Shown one piece after another: positions 9,247-19,828 of a DNA stretch of 64,000 nucleotides (its first letter is position 1; each line of letters begins with the position of its first letter). The translations under genes were made by a program, and so were the position numbers. Origin of the DNA: Lachnospiraceae bacterium (lineage in GTDB: Bacteria; Bacillota; Clostridia; Lachnospirales; Lachnospiraceae); contig JAJQHZ010000022.1 in the NCBI GenBank assembly GCA_021199475.1, positions 1-64,000 on the forward strand, given 5' to 3'. Below the pieces are notes generated by a model that was not told where the DNA came from, searched no databases, and worked only from the letters and a program-made list of their open reading frames with translations.

Positions 9247-10347
9247 ATGGAGCTTCGTACATTTGGATTTATCGGGCTGGGCCTGATAGGCGGATCGCTC
9301 GCCAAAGCGCTTCGGCGCGCGGATCCCGGCTGCCGGATTATGGCTTATACACGCACGGCAAAGACCGTGCAGGACGCACTTGCGCAGGGAACGATTGATC
9401 AGATCTGTTCCTCCCCTTCGGATACACAGTTTTCCGAATGTGACTGTATTTTTTTATGCGCTCCGGTTGGCAGCAATGTCACCGCCCTCGAACAGTTAAA
9501 GGACATTGCCCGCGCCGACTGCATTCTCACAGATGTGGGCAGTGTAAAGACTGACATTCATGAGGCCGTAGAACATATGGGGCTGAATGGCCGTTTTATC
9601 GGCGGACATCCCATGACCGGTTCGGAAAAGTCCGGGCTGGCCTATTCGCAGGCGCATCTGTTTGAAAATTCGTATTATATTCTTACTCCCTCGCCGGGGA
9701 CGCCCGAAGAATGGGTGGAAAGCTACCGGTCTCTGGCGGCATCCACCGGGGCACTTCCGATCGTGCTCGATTACCGTCAGCATGATTTTGCGACCGCCGC
9801 GGTCAGTCACCTGCCGCACCTGATTGCAGCTTCCCTCGTGAACACGGTGCATGACCTGGATTCCCGTGATGAGCTGATGAAAATGCTCGCGGCAGGCGGT
9901 TTTAAGGACATTACACGCATCGCTTCGTCCTCCCCGGAAATGTGGGAGCAGATCTGTATGACCAACAGCGATAATATTATTTCCGTCATGGATACCTTTA
10001 TTCAGCTGCTGACGGATTCACGCGAGGCCATGTGCTGCGGCGATGGGCAGGCGATCTACCGGGCCTTCGAAAAATCCCGCGATTACCGGGATTCATTCCC
10101 ATCGAGCGGACTTGGCAGCATCAAAAAAACATACCGGCTTTTCTGCGATATCATCGACGAATCCGGCGCGATTTCTACGATCGCCACGGTGCTCGCCGAG
10201 CACGGGATCAGCATCAAAAATATCGGCATCGTACATAACCGGGAGTTTGAAGAGGGCGTCCTGCAGATTGAATTTTATGAGGAAGCTCCGTCAAAGGCCG
10301 CTGCGAACCTGCTGAGAGAAAAACAGTATCAGATCTGGGAGCGGTAG
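9247..10347 (+). CDS. tyrA: Prephenate dehydrogenase with C-terminal ACT-like domain
   Basis: FGFIGLGLIGGSLAKALRR, DVGSVKTDIHEAVEHM, GGHPMTGSEKSGLAYS; C-term GAISTIATVLAEHGISIKNIGIVHNRE. Confidence 0.92.
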   Translation: MELRTFGFIGLGLIGGSLAKALRRADPGCRIMAYTRTAKTVQDALAQGTIDQICSSPSDTQFSECDCIFLCAPVGSNVTALEQLKDIARADCILTDVGSVKTDIHEAVEHMGLNGRFIGGHPMTGSEKSGLAYSQAHLFENSYYILTPSPGTPEEWVESYRSLAASTGALPIVLDYRQHDFATAAVSHLPHLIAASLVNTVHDLDSRDELMKMLAAGGFKDITRIASSSPEMWEQICMTNSDNIISVMDTFIQLLTDSREAMCCGDGQAIYRAFEKSRDYRDSFPSSGLGSIKKTYRLFCDIIDESGAISTIATVLAEHGISIKNIGIVHNREFEEGVLQIEFYEEAPSKAAANLLREKQYQIWER

Positions 10348-10422
10348 TCAAATCAGAGCTTCACTTAATCAGGCCGCCGCTCATTTGATTTTTGAGTGTG
10401 CCGGAAAGGAACATAAACCATC

Positions 10423-11808
10423 ATGAAGATCAAATATACCGCTCCCCTGCGCGGGGATCTTTCGATACCGGGAGATAAGTCCATTTCGCACCGCAGTGTC
10501 ATGTTTGGCGCCCTTGCGGAGGGCACCACGGAGGTCACGAACTTCCTGACCGGCGCGGATTGTCTCTCGACCATCGCCTGTTTCCGCCGGATGGGAATCG
10601 ACATTTCCCTGAAAATGGATGCTGCAGAAACCGTTTCCGGATCTGCAAATTCTCATGCAGCCAACAGACAGACGGGCGGACACGTAAGAATCCACGGAAA
10701 AGGGCTGCATGGACTCTCTGCCCCGGCGGAGCAGCTTGATGCCGGCAACAGCGGCACGACCGTCCGGCTGCTCTCCGGCATCCTGGCCGGGCAGACCTTT
10801 GACTCCTGCCTGACCGGAGATGCATCGATTCAGAAGCGCCCAATGAAGCGCATCATGACTCCGTTGGAAGCCATGGGCGCAGATATCGTTTCCATGCGCG
10901 GCAATGGCTGCGCCCCTCTGGCCATTCACGGGAAGCAGCTGCACGGCGCACATTATGATTCTCCAGTAGCCTCCGCTCAGGTAAAATCCTGTATCCTGCT
11001 TGCCGGTCTTTACGCGGACGGCATAACCAGCGTCTCAGAGCCGGCGCTTTCCAGAAACCATTCCGAGCTGATGCTGCGCTACTTCGGAGCGGACGTGCGG
11101 ACCGATTCGGACGATTTATCAGCGGACGGCGCTATACCGTGGAAGAAATCTCCTACTGTTTATATTGCTCCGGAGCCGACGCTCACGGCCCGATCGATCC
11201 ATGTACCCGGGGATATCTCTTCGGCCGCCTATTTTATCGCCGCCGCGCTGCTTGTGCCCGGTTCCGAGCTTCTGCTCAGAAATGTCGGCATCAATCCGAC
11301 CCGCGACGGAATGCTGCGCGTCTGCCGCGCGATGGGCGCGGATCTCACACTTCTCAATAAAGATTACAGCGGCCCGGAGCCGTGCGCGGATCTGCTCGTG
11401 CGCAGCAGCGCACTCAAAGCCGTGGAGATTGGCGGCGATCTGATCCCAACCCTGATTGACGAGCTTCCCATTCTGGCCGTTCTGGCTGCATTTGCGGATG
11501 GTACGACCGTAATCCGGGATGCTGCTGAGCTGCGTGTCAAGGAGTCTGACCGCATCGCTGTCATGACAGAGAACCTCTCCCGCATTGGCTGCGCAGTCGA
11601 AGCCACGCCGGACGGCATGATCATCACAGGCACAGGCGGCCGCCCGCTGCACGGAGCCGTGATCGACCCGCACAAGGATCACCGCGTCGCCATGAGCTTT
11701 GCCGTGGCCGCGCTCGCAAGCGAAGGGGAAACGGAGATTCAGGATGCTGACTGTGTAACGATCAGTTACCCGGGATTTTTTAAAGACTTAAATGAAGTAT
11801 GCAGATAA
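10423..11808 (+). CDS. aroA: 3-phosphoshikimate 1-carboxyvinyltransferase (EPSP synthase)
   Basis: GDKSISHRSVMFGALAEGTT, LDAGNSGTTVRLLSGIL, DHRVAMSFAVAAL. Confidence 0.95.
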   Translation: MKIKYTAPLRGDLSIPGDKSISHRSVMFGALAEGTTEVTNFLTGADCLSTIACFRRMGIDISLKMDAAETVSGSANSHAANRQTGGHVRIHGKGLHGLSAPAEQLDAGNSGTTVRLLSGILAGQTFDSCLTGDASIQKRPMKRIMTPLEAMGADIVSMRGNGCAPLAIHGKQLHGAHYDSPVASAQVKSCILLAGLYADGITSVSEPALSRNHSELMLRYFGADVRTDSDDLSADGAIPWKKSPTVYIAPEPTLTARSIHVPGDISSAAYFIAAALLVPGSELLLRNVGINPTRDGMLRVCRAMGADLTLLNKDYSGPEPCADLLVRSSALKAVEIGGDLIPTLIDELPILAVLAAFADGTTVIRDAAELRVKESDRIAVMTENLSRIGCAVEATPDGMIITGTGGRPLHGAVIDPHKDHRVAMSFAVAALASEGETEIQDADCVTISYPGFFKDLNEVCR

Positions 11809-11927
11809 TGCCCGTACCATTCAAATTTCATATTGTGTGCGCTTTTACTGCAGCATGTATCGGATGGCAAAGCTTTTGTTATCATGACCGGTTATGTTCA
11901 GCTGCAGCCATCAGCTCTTATCCAATT

Positions 11928-11958
11928 GGCGAAGTGAATAGAAGGCTTCGCCTTTTTT
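11928..11958 (+). terminator. Rho-independent terminator downstream of aroA
   Basis: GGCGAAG-tgaatagaagg-CTTCGCCTTTTTT. Confidence 0.75.
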
Positions 11959-12129
11959 GACTCCGATTATCGTTCCTCCATGTACGGCACAGAGCGGCTC
12001 ACTTTTCAAGGCAAGCTTCTTGTAAAAGCCGATTTTCATTTCTTTTAATATCTGGTACACATCCTGAACATATTTGCTTTGTAATATTTTTACCATGATT
12101 TTAAACCAGGCAGGGAGAAATTATAACAA

Positions 12130-12729
12130 ATGACCAGTGAAGAATATTATGAATTGATATTGCCTTATCAGGATGCTATGAATCTTCTGCTGTCCAGACT
12201 TGATGTTCTGAACCATTCCATCTATCAAAACGCTTCCTGTAAACCGGTTCACACCGTATATTCCAGAATCAAAAAGCACAAGAGCCTGGACGGAAAGCTC
12301 AACCGTCTGAATCGTGATCCAACTCCGGCAAATGCCCGGGAATACCTGCAGGATATTGCGGGAGTACGTGTTATCTGTTATTTTGAACAGGATGCCTACC
12401 AGATGATTGATGCGCTGAAACGTCAGAACGACCTGATTGTAGTAAATGAGAAGGACTATATCCTTCATCCAAAGCCAAATGGTTACCGCAGCTATCATAT
12501 CATCCTCGGGATTCCCGTTCGGTATATGGATGTCACCGAATATTATCCGGTCGAAATCCAGGTCCGCACGCTCAGCATGGACTTCTGGGCCAGTATGGAG
12601 CATCGCATCAATTATAAGCAAAACCGTCCGGACAAGGAACAGATACAGGCTCAATTGCTCAAATACGCGGATATCCTTAAAGATATGGAACAAAGCTTCG
12701 AGACATATAATGAAAACCGGCCCAAATAA
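12130..12729 (+). CDS. RelA/SpoT-domain (p)ppGpp synthetase, small alarmone synthetase type
   Basis: HTVYSRIKKHKSLDGKLNR, DIAGVRVICYFEQDAYQM, PKPNGYRSYHIILGIPV, VEIQVRTLSMDFWASMEHRINYK; no HD or TGS domain. Confidence 0.9.
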   Translation: MTSEEYYELILPYQDAMNLLLSRLDVLNHSIYQNASCKPVHTVYSRIKKHKSLDGKLNRLNRDPTPANAREYLQDIAGVRVICYFEQDAYQMIDALKRQNDLIVVNEKDYILHPKPNGYRSYHIILGIPVRYMDVTEYYPVEIQVRTLSMDFWASMEHRINYKQNRPDKEQIQAQLLKYADILKDMEQSFETYNENRPK

Positions 12730-12742
12730 ACAGGCCGGTTTT
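12715..12742 (+). terminator. Rho-independent terminator
   Basis: AACCGGCCcaaataaacaGGCCGGTTTTT. Confidence 0.75.
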
Positions 12743-12751
12743 TAACGGATA

Positions 12752-13420
12752 TTATTTTAAATATTTTTTACGGTTCGCAGCCGTATTTTTCCGGAATTTC
12801 GGCGTAGTCAGCTTTTTCGACCCAATGAGCGATTTGAGCTGGCTGTTAAAAGCAGATTTTGAAATCACAGTTCCGGTAGAATCGGTGGCATCCGCAAAGC
12901 GTTTATATACCAACGAATATTCTCCATCTCCATTGATATCGTAGTAGCTAACGGTCTCATCCGTTACCGAAAACCTTCGCACAGCAGTGGCGGATGAAAA
13001 AGTATAATAGTAACCATTCCACCTGTGACTGGTCAGATACACACCCTTTTTCTTATAGTAGGAAAAGCTTTCCCAGGCTCTGGCAACAAAGGTCACTCTT
13101 CCGTTTTTATAAGTATAAATCAGATAAGAACCGTCCGAGCCATCAACGGAATTGCTCCCCGCATACAGAATCAGCTCCGGCACTGAATTTTTATCCAGAT
13201 AGACAACTGCAAATCTGCATTTGGAAAGCGTTACCGTTGTCGAGCTGCCTTCTCCCCAGGTCATTGTAGATTGAGCAAGAAATTTTTTATAAGCTTTTAG
13301 TGCTTTCGTTTTGGAGGACGCTGCTTCTGCCCTGACGGGCAAAAAAAGCAGCAACGCACAGAAAAGCACGCACAGTGTACCGAATCTCAGAATTCCTGTT
13401 CTTGTATTATTTCTGCTCAT
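12752..13420 (-). CDS. Secreted protein of unknown function
   Basis: N-terminal signal peptide (LCVLFCALLLFLPVRAEAA); Tyr/Ser-rich mature region; no recognised domain. Confidence 0.7.
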   Translation of the reverse strand: MSRNNTRTGILRFGTLCVLFCALLLFLPVRAEAASSKTKALKAYKKFLAQSTMTWGEGSSTTVTLSKCRFAVVYLDKNSVPELILYAGSNSVDGSDGSYLIYTYKNGRVTFVARAWESFSYYKKKGVYLTSHRWNGYYYTFSSATAVRRFSVTDETVSYYDINGDGEYSLVYKRFADATDSTGTVISKSAFNSQLKSLIGSKKLTTPKFRKNTAANRKKYLK

Positions 13421-13442
13421 TCATAACCTCCCCGGGATTCCC

Positions 13443-15533
13443 TTATCTCTGCTTTACATCCTTCATGCTGAAGCTCATGCGGCCCATCTTGTCCTTGCCG
13501 AGGCAAACGACCTTCACCTTGTCGCCCAATGTCAGGACATCCTCCACACGGTTGATGCGGTGCTTTGCGATCCGGGAAATGTGTACCATTCCCTCTTTAC
13601 CCGGAGCGAACTCCACGAAGCAGCCGAAGTCTTTGATGCTGACTACGACGCCATCGAATACCTGACCGGCCTCAAAGTCAGTCACGATGATGCGGATCAT
13701 CTCAGCCGCCTTGTCCATCATTGCCTGATCTGTGCCGCAGATGGATACGAAGCCATCCTCATTGATGTCGATCTTCACGCCGGTGCGCTCAATGATGGTA
13801 TTGATGGTCTTACCTCTCTGACCGACCACATCGCCGATCTTCTGCGGGTCAATGCTCATCTGCATGATCTTCGGCGCATATTCGTTTACCGTAGGTCTCG
13901 GCTCGGCGATGCACGGCATCATAATCTCTTTGAGAATATACTCTCTCGCCTGATGCGTACGGGAAATCGCTTCCTCTACGATCGGACGGGTCAGACCGTG
14001 AATCTTGATATCCATCTGGATCGCGGTGATACCATCCAGCGTACCTGCCACCTTGAAATCCATATCTCCGAAGAAATCCTCAAGTCCCTGGATATCCGTC
14101 AGAACAATGTAATCATCATCGGTCTCTCCGGTCACCAGACCGCAGGAGATTCCGGCTACCGGCTTTTTAATCGGAACACCGGCTGCCATCAGAGACATCG
14201 TAGACGCGCAGACACTCGCCTGTGAGGTCGAACCGTTGGACTCAAAGGTCTCGGAAACCGTGCGGATTGCGTACGGGAACTCTTCCTCAGACGGGAGCAC
14301 AGGCATCAGAGCCTTTTCCGCCAGAGCGCCATGACCGATCTCGCGGCGTCCCGGTCCTCTGCTGACCTTCGTCTCGCCCACCGAGTAGGACGGGAAATTG
14401 TAATGGTGCATATAGCGTTTGCAATTAATATTTTCGTCAAGGCCATCGATTTTCTGTACTTCAGAGAGCGGCGCAAGGGTCGTCACCGTACAGATCTGTG
14501 TCTGGCCGCGCGTGAACATTGCAGAGCCGTGCACTCTCGGAATGATATCGACCTCTGCAGCAAGCGGACGGATCTGCGTGATCGCACGGCCGTCCGGACG
14601 CTTGTGATCCTTCAGGATCATCTTGCGCACGGTCTTCTTCTGATACTGATAAACTGCCTCCGAGAGAACAGCAAGCCACTCCTCATTGTCCGCAAACGCT
14701 TCTTCCAGCTTCGCGGTAATCTCGCGGATATTTGCCTCACGCACCTGCTTCACGTCGGTAAATACCGCCTTCTCCATCTCCTCCGGCGGAACGATTTTCT
14801 TAATCGCCTCGAACAGCTCTTCCGGAACCGCGCAGCTCTCATACGCATGCTTCGGCTTGCCAACCTCCGCTACGATCTTATCGATGAAAGCAATGAGTTC
14901 CAGGTTCACTGCATGGCATTTATAGATGGCGTCGATCATCACATCGTCCTTCACCTCATTGGCTCCGGCCTCGATCATGATGACCTTCTCTCTCGTAGAA
15001 GCTACGGTCAGCTGCAGATCTCCATTATCCCACTGCGACTGGGACGGATTTACAATCAGCTCCCCGTCAACAAGTCCCATCTGTGTCATCGCACACGGAC
15101 CGTCAAATGGGATATCAGAAATGCAGGTCGCGATCGCGGTACCGATCATCGCGGTCAGCTCCGGACGGCACTCAGGATCCACCGACATCACCATATTGTC
15201 AAGGGTCACGTCATTGCGGTAATCCTTCGGAAATAGCGGGCGCATCGGACGGTCAATCACACGGTCCGTCAGCACCGCGTTCTCAGACGCCTTGCCCTCT
15301 CTTTTGTTAAAACCACCCGGAATCTTTCCTACTGCGTAATACTTCTCTTCGTATTCTACGCTGAGCGGGAAGAAGTCAATCCCGTCCCTCGGCTTCTCAG
15401 AAGCCGTCGCCGTGCAGAGCACAGTCGTATCACCATAATGCATAAACGCACAGCCGTTTGCCTGAGCACCCACACGTCCGATATCTACGGTAAGCGTTCT
15501 GCCGGCCAGTTCCATTGAATAACTCTTGTACAT
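13443..15533 (-). CDS. pnp: Polyribonucleotide nucleotidyltransferase (PNPase)
   Basis: MYKSYSMELAGRTLTVDIGRVGAQANG, FFPLSVEYEEKYYAVGKIPGGFNKREGKASENAVLTDRVIDRP; C-term KH and S1 domains. Confidence 0.97.
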   Translation of the reverse strand: MYKSYSMELAGRTLTVDIGRVGAQANGCAFMHYGDTTVLCTATASEKPRDGIDFFPLSVEYEEKYYAVGKIPGGFNKREGKASENAVLTDRVIDRPMRPLFPKDYRNDVTLDNMVMSVDPECRPELTAMIGTAIATCISDIPFDGPCAMTQMGLVDGELIVNPSQSQWDNGDLQLTVASTREKVIMIEAGANEVKDDVMIDAIYKCHAVNLELIAFIDKIVAEVGKPKHAYESCAVPEELFEAIKKIVPPEEMEKAVFTDVKQVREANIREITAKLEEAFADNEEWLAVLSEAVYQYQKKTVRKMILKDHKRPDGRAITQIRPLAAEVDIIPRVHGSAMFTRGQTQICTVTTLAPLSEVQKIDGLDENINCKRYMHHYNFPSYSVGETKVSRGPGRREIGHGALAEKALMPVLPSEEEFPYAIRTVSETFESNGSTSQASVCASTMSLMAAGVPIKKPVAGISCGLVTGETDDDYIVLTDIQGLEDFFGDMDFKVAGTLDGITAIQMDIKIHGLTRPIVEEAISRTHQAREYILKEIMMPCIAEPRPTVNEYAPKIMQMSIDPQKIGDVVGQRGKTINTIIERTGVKIDINEDGFVSICGTDQAMMDKAAEMIRIIVTDFEAGQVFDGVVVSIKDFGCFVEFAPGKEGMVHISRIAKHRINRVEDVLTLGDKVKVVCLGKDKMGRMSFSMKDVKQR

Positions 15534-15743
15534 GTCTTTCTCCTTTATTGTAGTAAAATGATTTTCAGGAGCATCCTCCGCGACTCCAGAAATGCGGGAA
15601 CGCCCTGATTCATGCACAATGGGAATCCTTCATGAGCAAGAGCTCCGAAACTACTGAAAAACAGACATCCGAAAGCTTCCGGTTTCCATTATCTGCTTTT
15701 CAGTGGTCTCGGCTGCCGCCGCATAAAAGATTATATTGTGCAG

Positions 15744-15774
15744 AAAAAGGACGGATATGATAGTCCGCCCTTTC
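15744..15774 (-). terminator. Terminator-like hairpin between rpsO and pnp
   Basis: Minus strand AAAGGGCGGActatcatatCCGTCCTTTTT. Confidence 0.75.
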
Positions 15775-15781
15775 TGAATCA

Positions 15782-16048
15782 TTATTTACGAATGCCAAGC
15801 TTCGCAATCAGAGCACGGTATCCCTCCAGATCCGTCTTCTTCAGATAAGCGAGCAGTCCACGTCTCTTACCAACCATCTTCAGAAGTCCTCTTCTGGAAT
15901 GATGATCCTTCGGATTCGCCTGCAGATGTGCGGTCAGCTCCTGAATCCGCTCAGTAAGAATCGCGATCTGAACCTCCGGTGAGCCTGTGTCCCCCGGCGT
16001 TCTCGCATATTCATTGATAATCGCTGTCTTTTTTTCCTTTGAAATCAT
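15782..16048 (-). CDS. rpsO: 30S ribosomal protein S15
   Basis: [53 protein letters not shown]. Confidence 0.97.
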   Translation of the reverse strand: MISKEKKTAIINEYARTPGDTGSPEVQIAILTERIQELTAHLQANPKDHHSRRGLLKMVGKRRGLLAYLKKTDLEGYRALIAKLGIRK

Positions 16049-16243
16049 TGGTATCTCCTCCTGATAAATATTTTCCGGATGATTAAAGCAATCCCGGACT
16101 CCGACTTTTCCAGATTATAGAAAAATCGGAACTATGACCGCCAGATACCAGGAAACCGGCTGGAGTCTCCGCGAACCCGGGCATCGGCTGCAAATCACAC
16201 TCGACTACTATAGCACAAGATAAAAACCTCGTCAATCAAAAAT

Positions 16244-17140
16244 TCAAGATTTCAGAGCAAGAAATCCTGCCAGATTTCCGCGCTTCCCATGCGACGCCCT
16301 GTGTGAAAAGAAAATGGTCGGATTGCAGCAGGTACACAGATCCGTTACCACAATATTCTTTTCCGGTACACCCGCTCTTAGAAGATTCTGCCGGCAGGCC
16401 TCCCATAAATTCAGCTGGTATTTCTTTCCTGACTTCCCCGGCTCATCCCCTGCCCCAGGCCCTGTCTGACCGGTGGTTTTAGGTGTAAACAGCACAGACC
16501 AGACACTCTCCGGATAATGGGCACGGAACTGGTCGATCACGTCCTCGCTGACCTCATAGCAGTCCTGACAGATGGATGGACCAACAGCGGCAAGCAAATC
16601 CGATGGAACGGTTCCAAACGCCTGCTGCATGCTGCGCACGGTAACTCTCGCAATGTCATTCACCGTGCCGCGCCACCCGGAGTGCGACAGGCCAATCGCC
16701 CGGCGCACCGGATCGACAAAATAGAGCGGTACACAGTCCGCATAAAACGTGCCAAGAACCACGCCCGGCTCATTCGTGATCAGACCATCCACGTCCTGAT
16801 AGTCGCGCCTGCGAAGATATCCCTTGCCGCAGTCTTCCCTGGTAACGACCCGTACATTCGTTGTGTGCGTCTGATGAGAAAAAACCATATCTTCATACGG
16901 AAAGCCGACAGCCGCCGCGATCCGGTGAAAATTCTCATCCACACGCTCCGGCTTATCTCCACGCGTAAAGCTCAGATTCATGCTGGAAAATTCGTTCTCA
17001 CTGACTCCGCCGAGCCGGCTGCTGAACCCGTGGATGAGAAATGGCATCGCATCCAATGCCGGAAACGTAAAATAAAGCACACCATCCTTCTGGTGCGCAC
17101 ACATATGTTCCATCCTGTTTTTCCGCAGCAATGACTCCAT
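16244..17140 (-). CDS. pgeF: Multicopper polyphenol oxidase / purine nucleosidase family (YfiH/PgeF)
   Basis: HGFSSRLGGVSENEFSSMNLS, QTHTTNVRVV, DVDGLITNEPGVVLGTFYADCVPLYFVDPVRRAIGLSHSGWRGT. Confidence 0.9.
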   Translation of the reverse strand: MESLLRKNRMEHMCAHQKDGVLYFTFPALDAMPFLIHGFSSRLGGVSENEFSSMNLSFTRGDKPERVDENFHRIAAAVGFPYEDMVFSHQTHTTNVRVVTREDCGKGYLRRRDYQDVDGLITNEPGVVLGTFYADCVPLYFVDPVRRAIGLSHSGWRGTVNDIARVTVRSMQQAFGTVPSDLLAAVGPSICQDCYEVSEDVIDQFRAHYPESVWSVLFTPKTTGQTGPGAGDEPGKSGKKYQLNLWEACRQNLLRAGVPEKNIVVTDLCTCCNPTIFFSHRASHGKRGNLAGFLALKS

Positions 17141-17188
17141 TCTTCCATCTCCTGTTCTAGTAACCCGGAAGCATCTGATTCACCGATT

Positions 17189-17536
17189 TCATAACCAGAA
17201 TGCATCCCGCACCAGATGAACATTTGCTCCGTCAATCGCTACCACATCAAAGCGAACCGGCTGATTCTCCGGGACATGATGCTCCATCAGATACCACCTT
17301 GCCACGCGGATAATCCGCTGCTGTTTTCTGCCATCTACTGCCTCCAGTGCGCTGCCGCTGCTTTCACCGCTGCGGAATTTTACCTCCACAAAAACCAGAT
17401 ACCCCTGCTCTCTGGCAACCAGATCAATCTCGCCCATCCGGCAGCGATAATTGCGGCAGACGATAGAAAAGCCTTCCTTTTCCAGATACGAGGCAGCAAG
17501 TCCCTCATACTCCGTGCCGACTGCGCGTTTATTCAA
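17189..17536 (-). CDS. YraN/UPF0102 family protein
   Basis: GTEYEGLAASYLEKEGFSIVCRNYRCRMGEIDLVAREQGYLVFVEVKFR. Confidence 0.92.
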   Translation of the reverse strand: MNKRAVGTEYEGLAASYLEKEGFSIVCRNYRCRMGEIDLVAREQGYLVFVEVKFRSGESSGSALEAVDGRKQQRIIRVARWYLMEHHVPENQPVRFDVVAIDGANVHLVRDAFWL

Positions 17537-17647
17537 CCGATGCCCCTCCGTGTATACAAATTCCTGCCCGACAGGGACGTTCGAAGAGCCGTTCGAAGAA
17601 CCTTCCCGCTCGGATAAAAATCACTCTGTCATCCTGATAAAACGGTC

Positions 17648-18403
17648 TCACACAAAATGTCCGATAAACGTTTTTCTGTGAATTGGCGACGGACCATATG
17701 TTTTCAAAGCCTCTATGTGTGCGGCTGACCCGTAGCCTTTGTGCGACGCGAATCCATACTCCGGAAAAGCTTTATCATATTCCAGCATCAGATGATCCCT
17801 GGTCACTTTTGCGAGCACACTCGCTGCCGCAATGGACAGGCTTTTCCCATCTCCTCCGATAATCGGCACCTGTCGGATGGAAACCTCCGGAATCCTGACC
17901 GCGTCATTTAAAAGCACCTGCGGCTGCGGATTCAGCTGTGAGATGGCATCCCGCATCGCCTCATAGGTAGCCTGGAGGATATTAATCTCATCAATCCGCT
18001 CCGGGGACGCCATCCCGATCCCATACGCAATCGCCGTTTCTCTGATCTCACTAAACAGTTCTTCTCTCCTGGCAGGAGTCAGCTTTTTGGAATCATTCAG
18101 GTATAAAATCTCACAGTCCTTCGGCAGAATGACCGCACCGGCGACAACAGGACCGGCAAGAGGACCACGCCCCGCCTCATCAATCCCGCAGACCAGACCC
18201 AGATCCTCATATTTATGCTCGTATATCCGCATGCGCTCCAGACGCTGCCGTTCCAGCTCCAGGCGCTCCAGCTTTTTTCGATACTGTGTGATCAATCCCT
18301 GCACTCCGCTCCGGCTGTCATTTTCATACTCTGCAAACAGCTGCGGAAGGTCGGATTGGGAAGCCCCGGCAAATTCCTGTTTTATCTCGCTGATTTTTTT
18401 CAT
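17648..18403 (-). CDS. rnhB: Ribonuclease HII
   Basis: CGIDEAGRGPLAGPVVAGAVILP, LNDSKKLTPARREEL, SIAAASVLAKVTRDHLM, YGFASHKGYGSAAH; start trimmed to MKKISEIKQEF. Confidence 0.95.
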   Translation of the reverse strand: MKKISEIKQEFAGASQSDLPQLFAEYENDSRSGVQGLITQYRKKLERLELERQRLERMRIYEHKYEDLGLVCGIDEAGRGPLAGPVVAGAVILPKDCEILYLNDSKKLTPARREELFSEIRETAIAYGIGMASPERIDEINILQATYEAMRDAISQLNPQPQVLLNDAVRIPEVSIRQVPIIGGDGKSLSIAAASVLAKVTRDHLMLEYDKAFPEYGFASHKGYGSAAHIEALKTYGPSPIHRKTFIGHFV

Positions 18404-18473
18404 ATCACTCCTGCTTTTATCTATCTGACTAACACATAAAATTTTGTGTGCATGAAAACACGGTCTTCCGATC

Positions 18474-19028
18474 TCATTGAATGAATCCGACTGCGTCAAA
18501 CGGCCAGACCCGAAACACTGCCTTGCCAATAATCTGCTCACGTGAGATATTGCCCACGCTCGGCTCTCTGCTGTCGGTACTGTCATTGCGGTTATCGCCG
18601 AGCACGAAATATTCCTGCTCACCGAGGGTGATACCCGCAGACGCAAGGCCGGGATTTTTGATCTCCTCATAGCCGTAAGATTCTTCGAGCACCTCTCCGT
18701 TGATATAAATCACTCCGTCTTCAATCTGAACCGTCTCGCCCGGAAGGCCAATAATCCGCTTAATATAGTAGGTATCCTCCTGATACTGGAACGGAAAGAC
18801 AATCACATCAAAACGCTTCGGATCCGAAAACTGGTAGGAAATCATATCGATAATCAGCTGGTCTCCATCATTTAAGGCCGGATACATCGAATCACCGCGA
18901 ACCTCTGTGCTCTCGCCGACATAGTTCACCACGAAATAAACCAGTCCGAAAATAAGCGCAACATACACAATCCAGCTCAGAGCCTCGCGGATAATGCTCT
19001 TTTTCTTTTTTTCACCCTTTTTCAACAA
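18474..19028 (-). CDS. lepB: Signal peptidase I (paralog 1)
   Basis: N-term TM; RGDSMYPALNDGD; YYIKRIIGLPGETVQI; YFVLGDNRNDSTDSR. Confidence 0.95.
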   Translation of the reverse strand: MLKKGEKKKKSIIREALSWIVYVALIFGLVYFVVNYVGESTEVRGDSMYPALNDGDQLIIDMISYQFSDPKRFDVIVFPFQYQEDTYYIKRIIGLPGETVQIEDGVIYINGEVLEESYGYEEIKNPGLASAGITLGEQEYFVLGDNRNDSTDSREPSVGNISREQIIGKAVFRVWPFDAVGFIQ

Positions 19029-19128
19029 TTTTTCCCTTCAAATACACCTTCGCACGCATCCTGCCAGCCAGGCAATCTGCGTCTCCCCCAATTTACAAAA
19101 GGCTGATTTCTAAATAGTCGGACGTACC

Positions 19129-19713
19129 TTATTGATGCGTTAAAAATCCGATACTCGAAAGCGGCCAGATACGAACCCAGGCCTTGCCGACAATCGAGCT
19201 GCGGCTCACATTGCCCACCTTTTCCGTGCGGCTGTCTGTGCTGTTATTGCGGTTGTCGCCCAGCACAAAATACTCGTCCTCACCAAGTGTGATTTCCTCA
19301 GATGCCCGCCCGGGGTTCTGGATCGTTTCCTTCCCGTAATCCTCCTCCAACAACTCCCCATTGATATAAATGTTTCCATCCTCATCAATACGAACAGTCT
19401 CACCCGGCAGACCGATAATCCGTTTGATGTAGTACTCGTTGGAATCCTCATAAGGGCGGAACACAATAATATCGAATCGCTGCGGGTCTCCAAACCGATA
19501 GGACAGCTTTTCCACAATCAGGTTGTCGCCGTCAATCAGCGTATTATTCATGGAACTGCCGTCTACAACCGTCCGCTGTCCGACAAAATGGAGAATCAGC
19601 CATGTCGCCACAATCACAAACGCAATGTAAAAAATCCAGCTGAGTATTTCCTTCTTCGGATCCACCTTATTCTCCTCGTTTTCCATCGTCCCCTGTTCCT
19701 TTTCCCTGCTCAT
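19129..19713 (-). CDS. lepB: Signal peptidase I (paralog 2)
   Basis: DGSSMNNTLIDGDN; YYIKRIIGLPGETVRI; YFVLGDNRNNSTDSR. Confidence 0.95.
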   Translation of the reverse strand: MSREKEQGTMENEENKVDPKKEILSWIFYIAFVIVATWLILHFVGQRTVVDGSSMNNTLIDGDNLIVEKLSYRFGDPQRFDIIVFRPYEDSNEYYIKRIIGLPGETVRIDEDGNIYINGELLEEDYGKETIQNPGRASEEITLGEDEYFVLGDNRNNSTDSRTEKVGNVSRSSIVGKAWVRIWPLSSIGFLTHQ

Positions 19714-19828
19714 TTTTGTTCATCTTCTTTCTTCTAAATACACTGCGCAGATTCCTCACAGCCGCCAAACTGCTGCAAGCAGTTTCACAATGATTCTAAC
19801 AGGCTTTTCCCATGCGTGCCGTCTTCCG

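Noticed and set aside
11911-12096. 61-aa minus-strand ORF after aroA
   Set aside because: Overlaps the likely aroA terminator hairpin (11928-11958), weak RBS, no domain.
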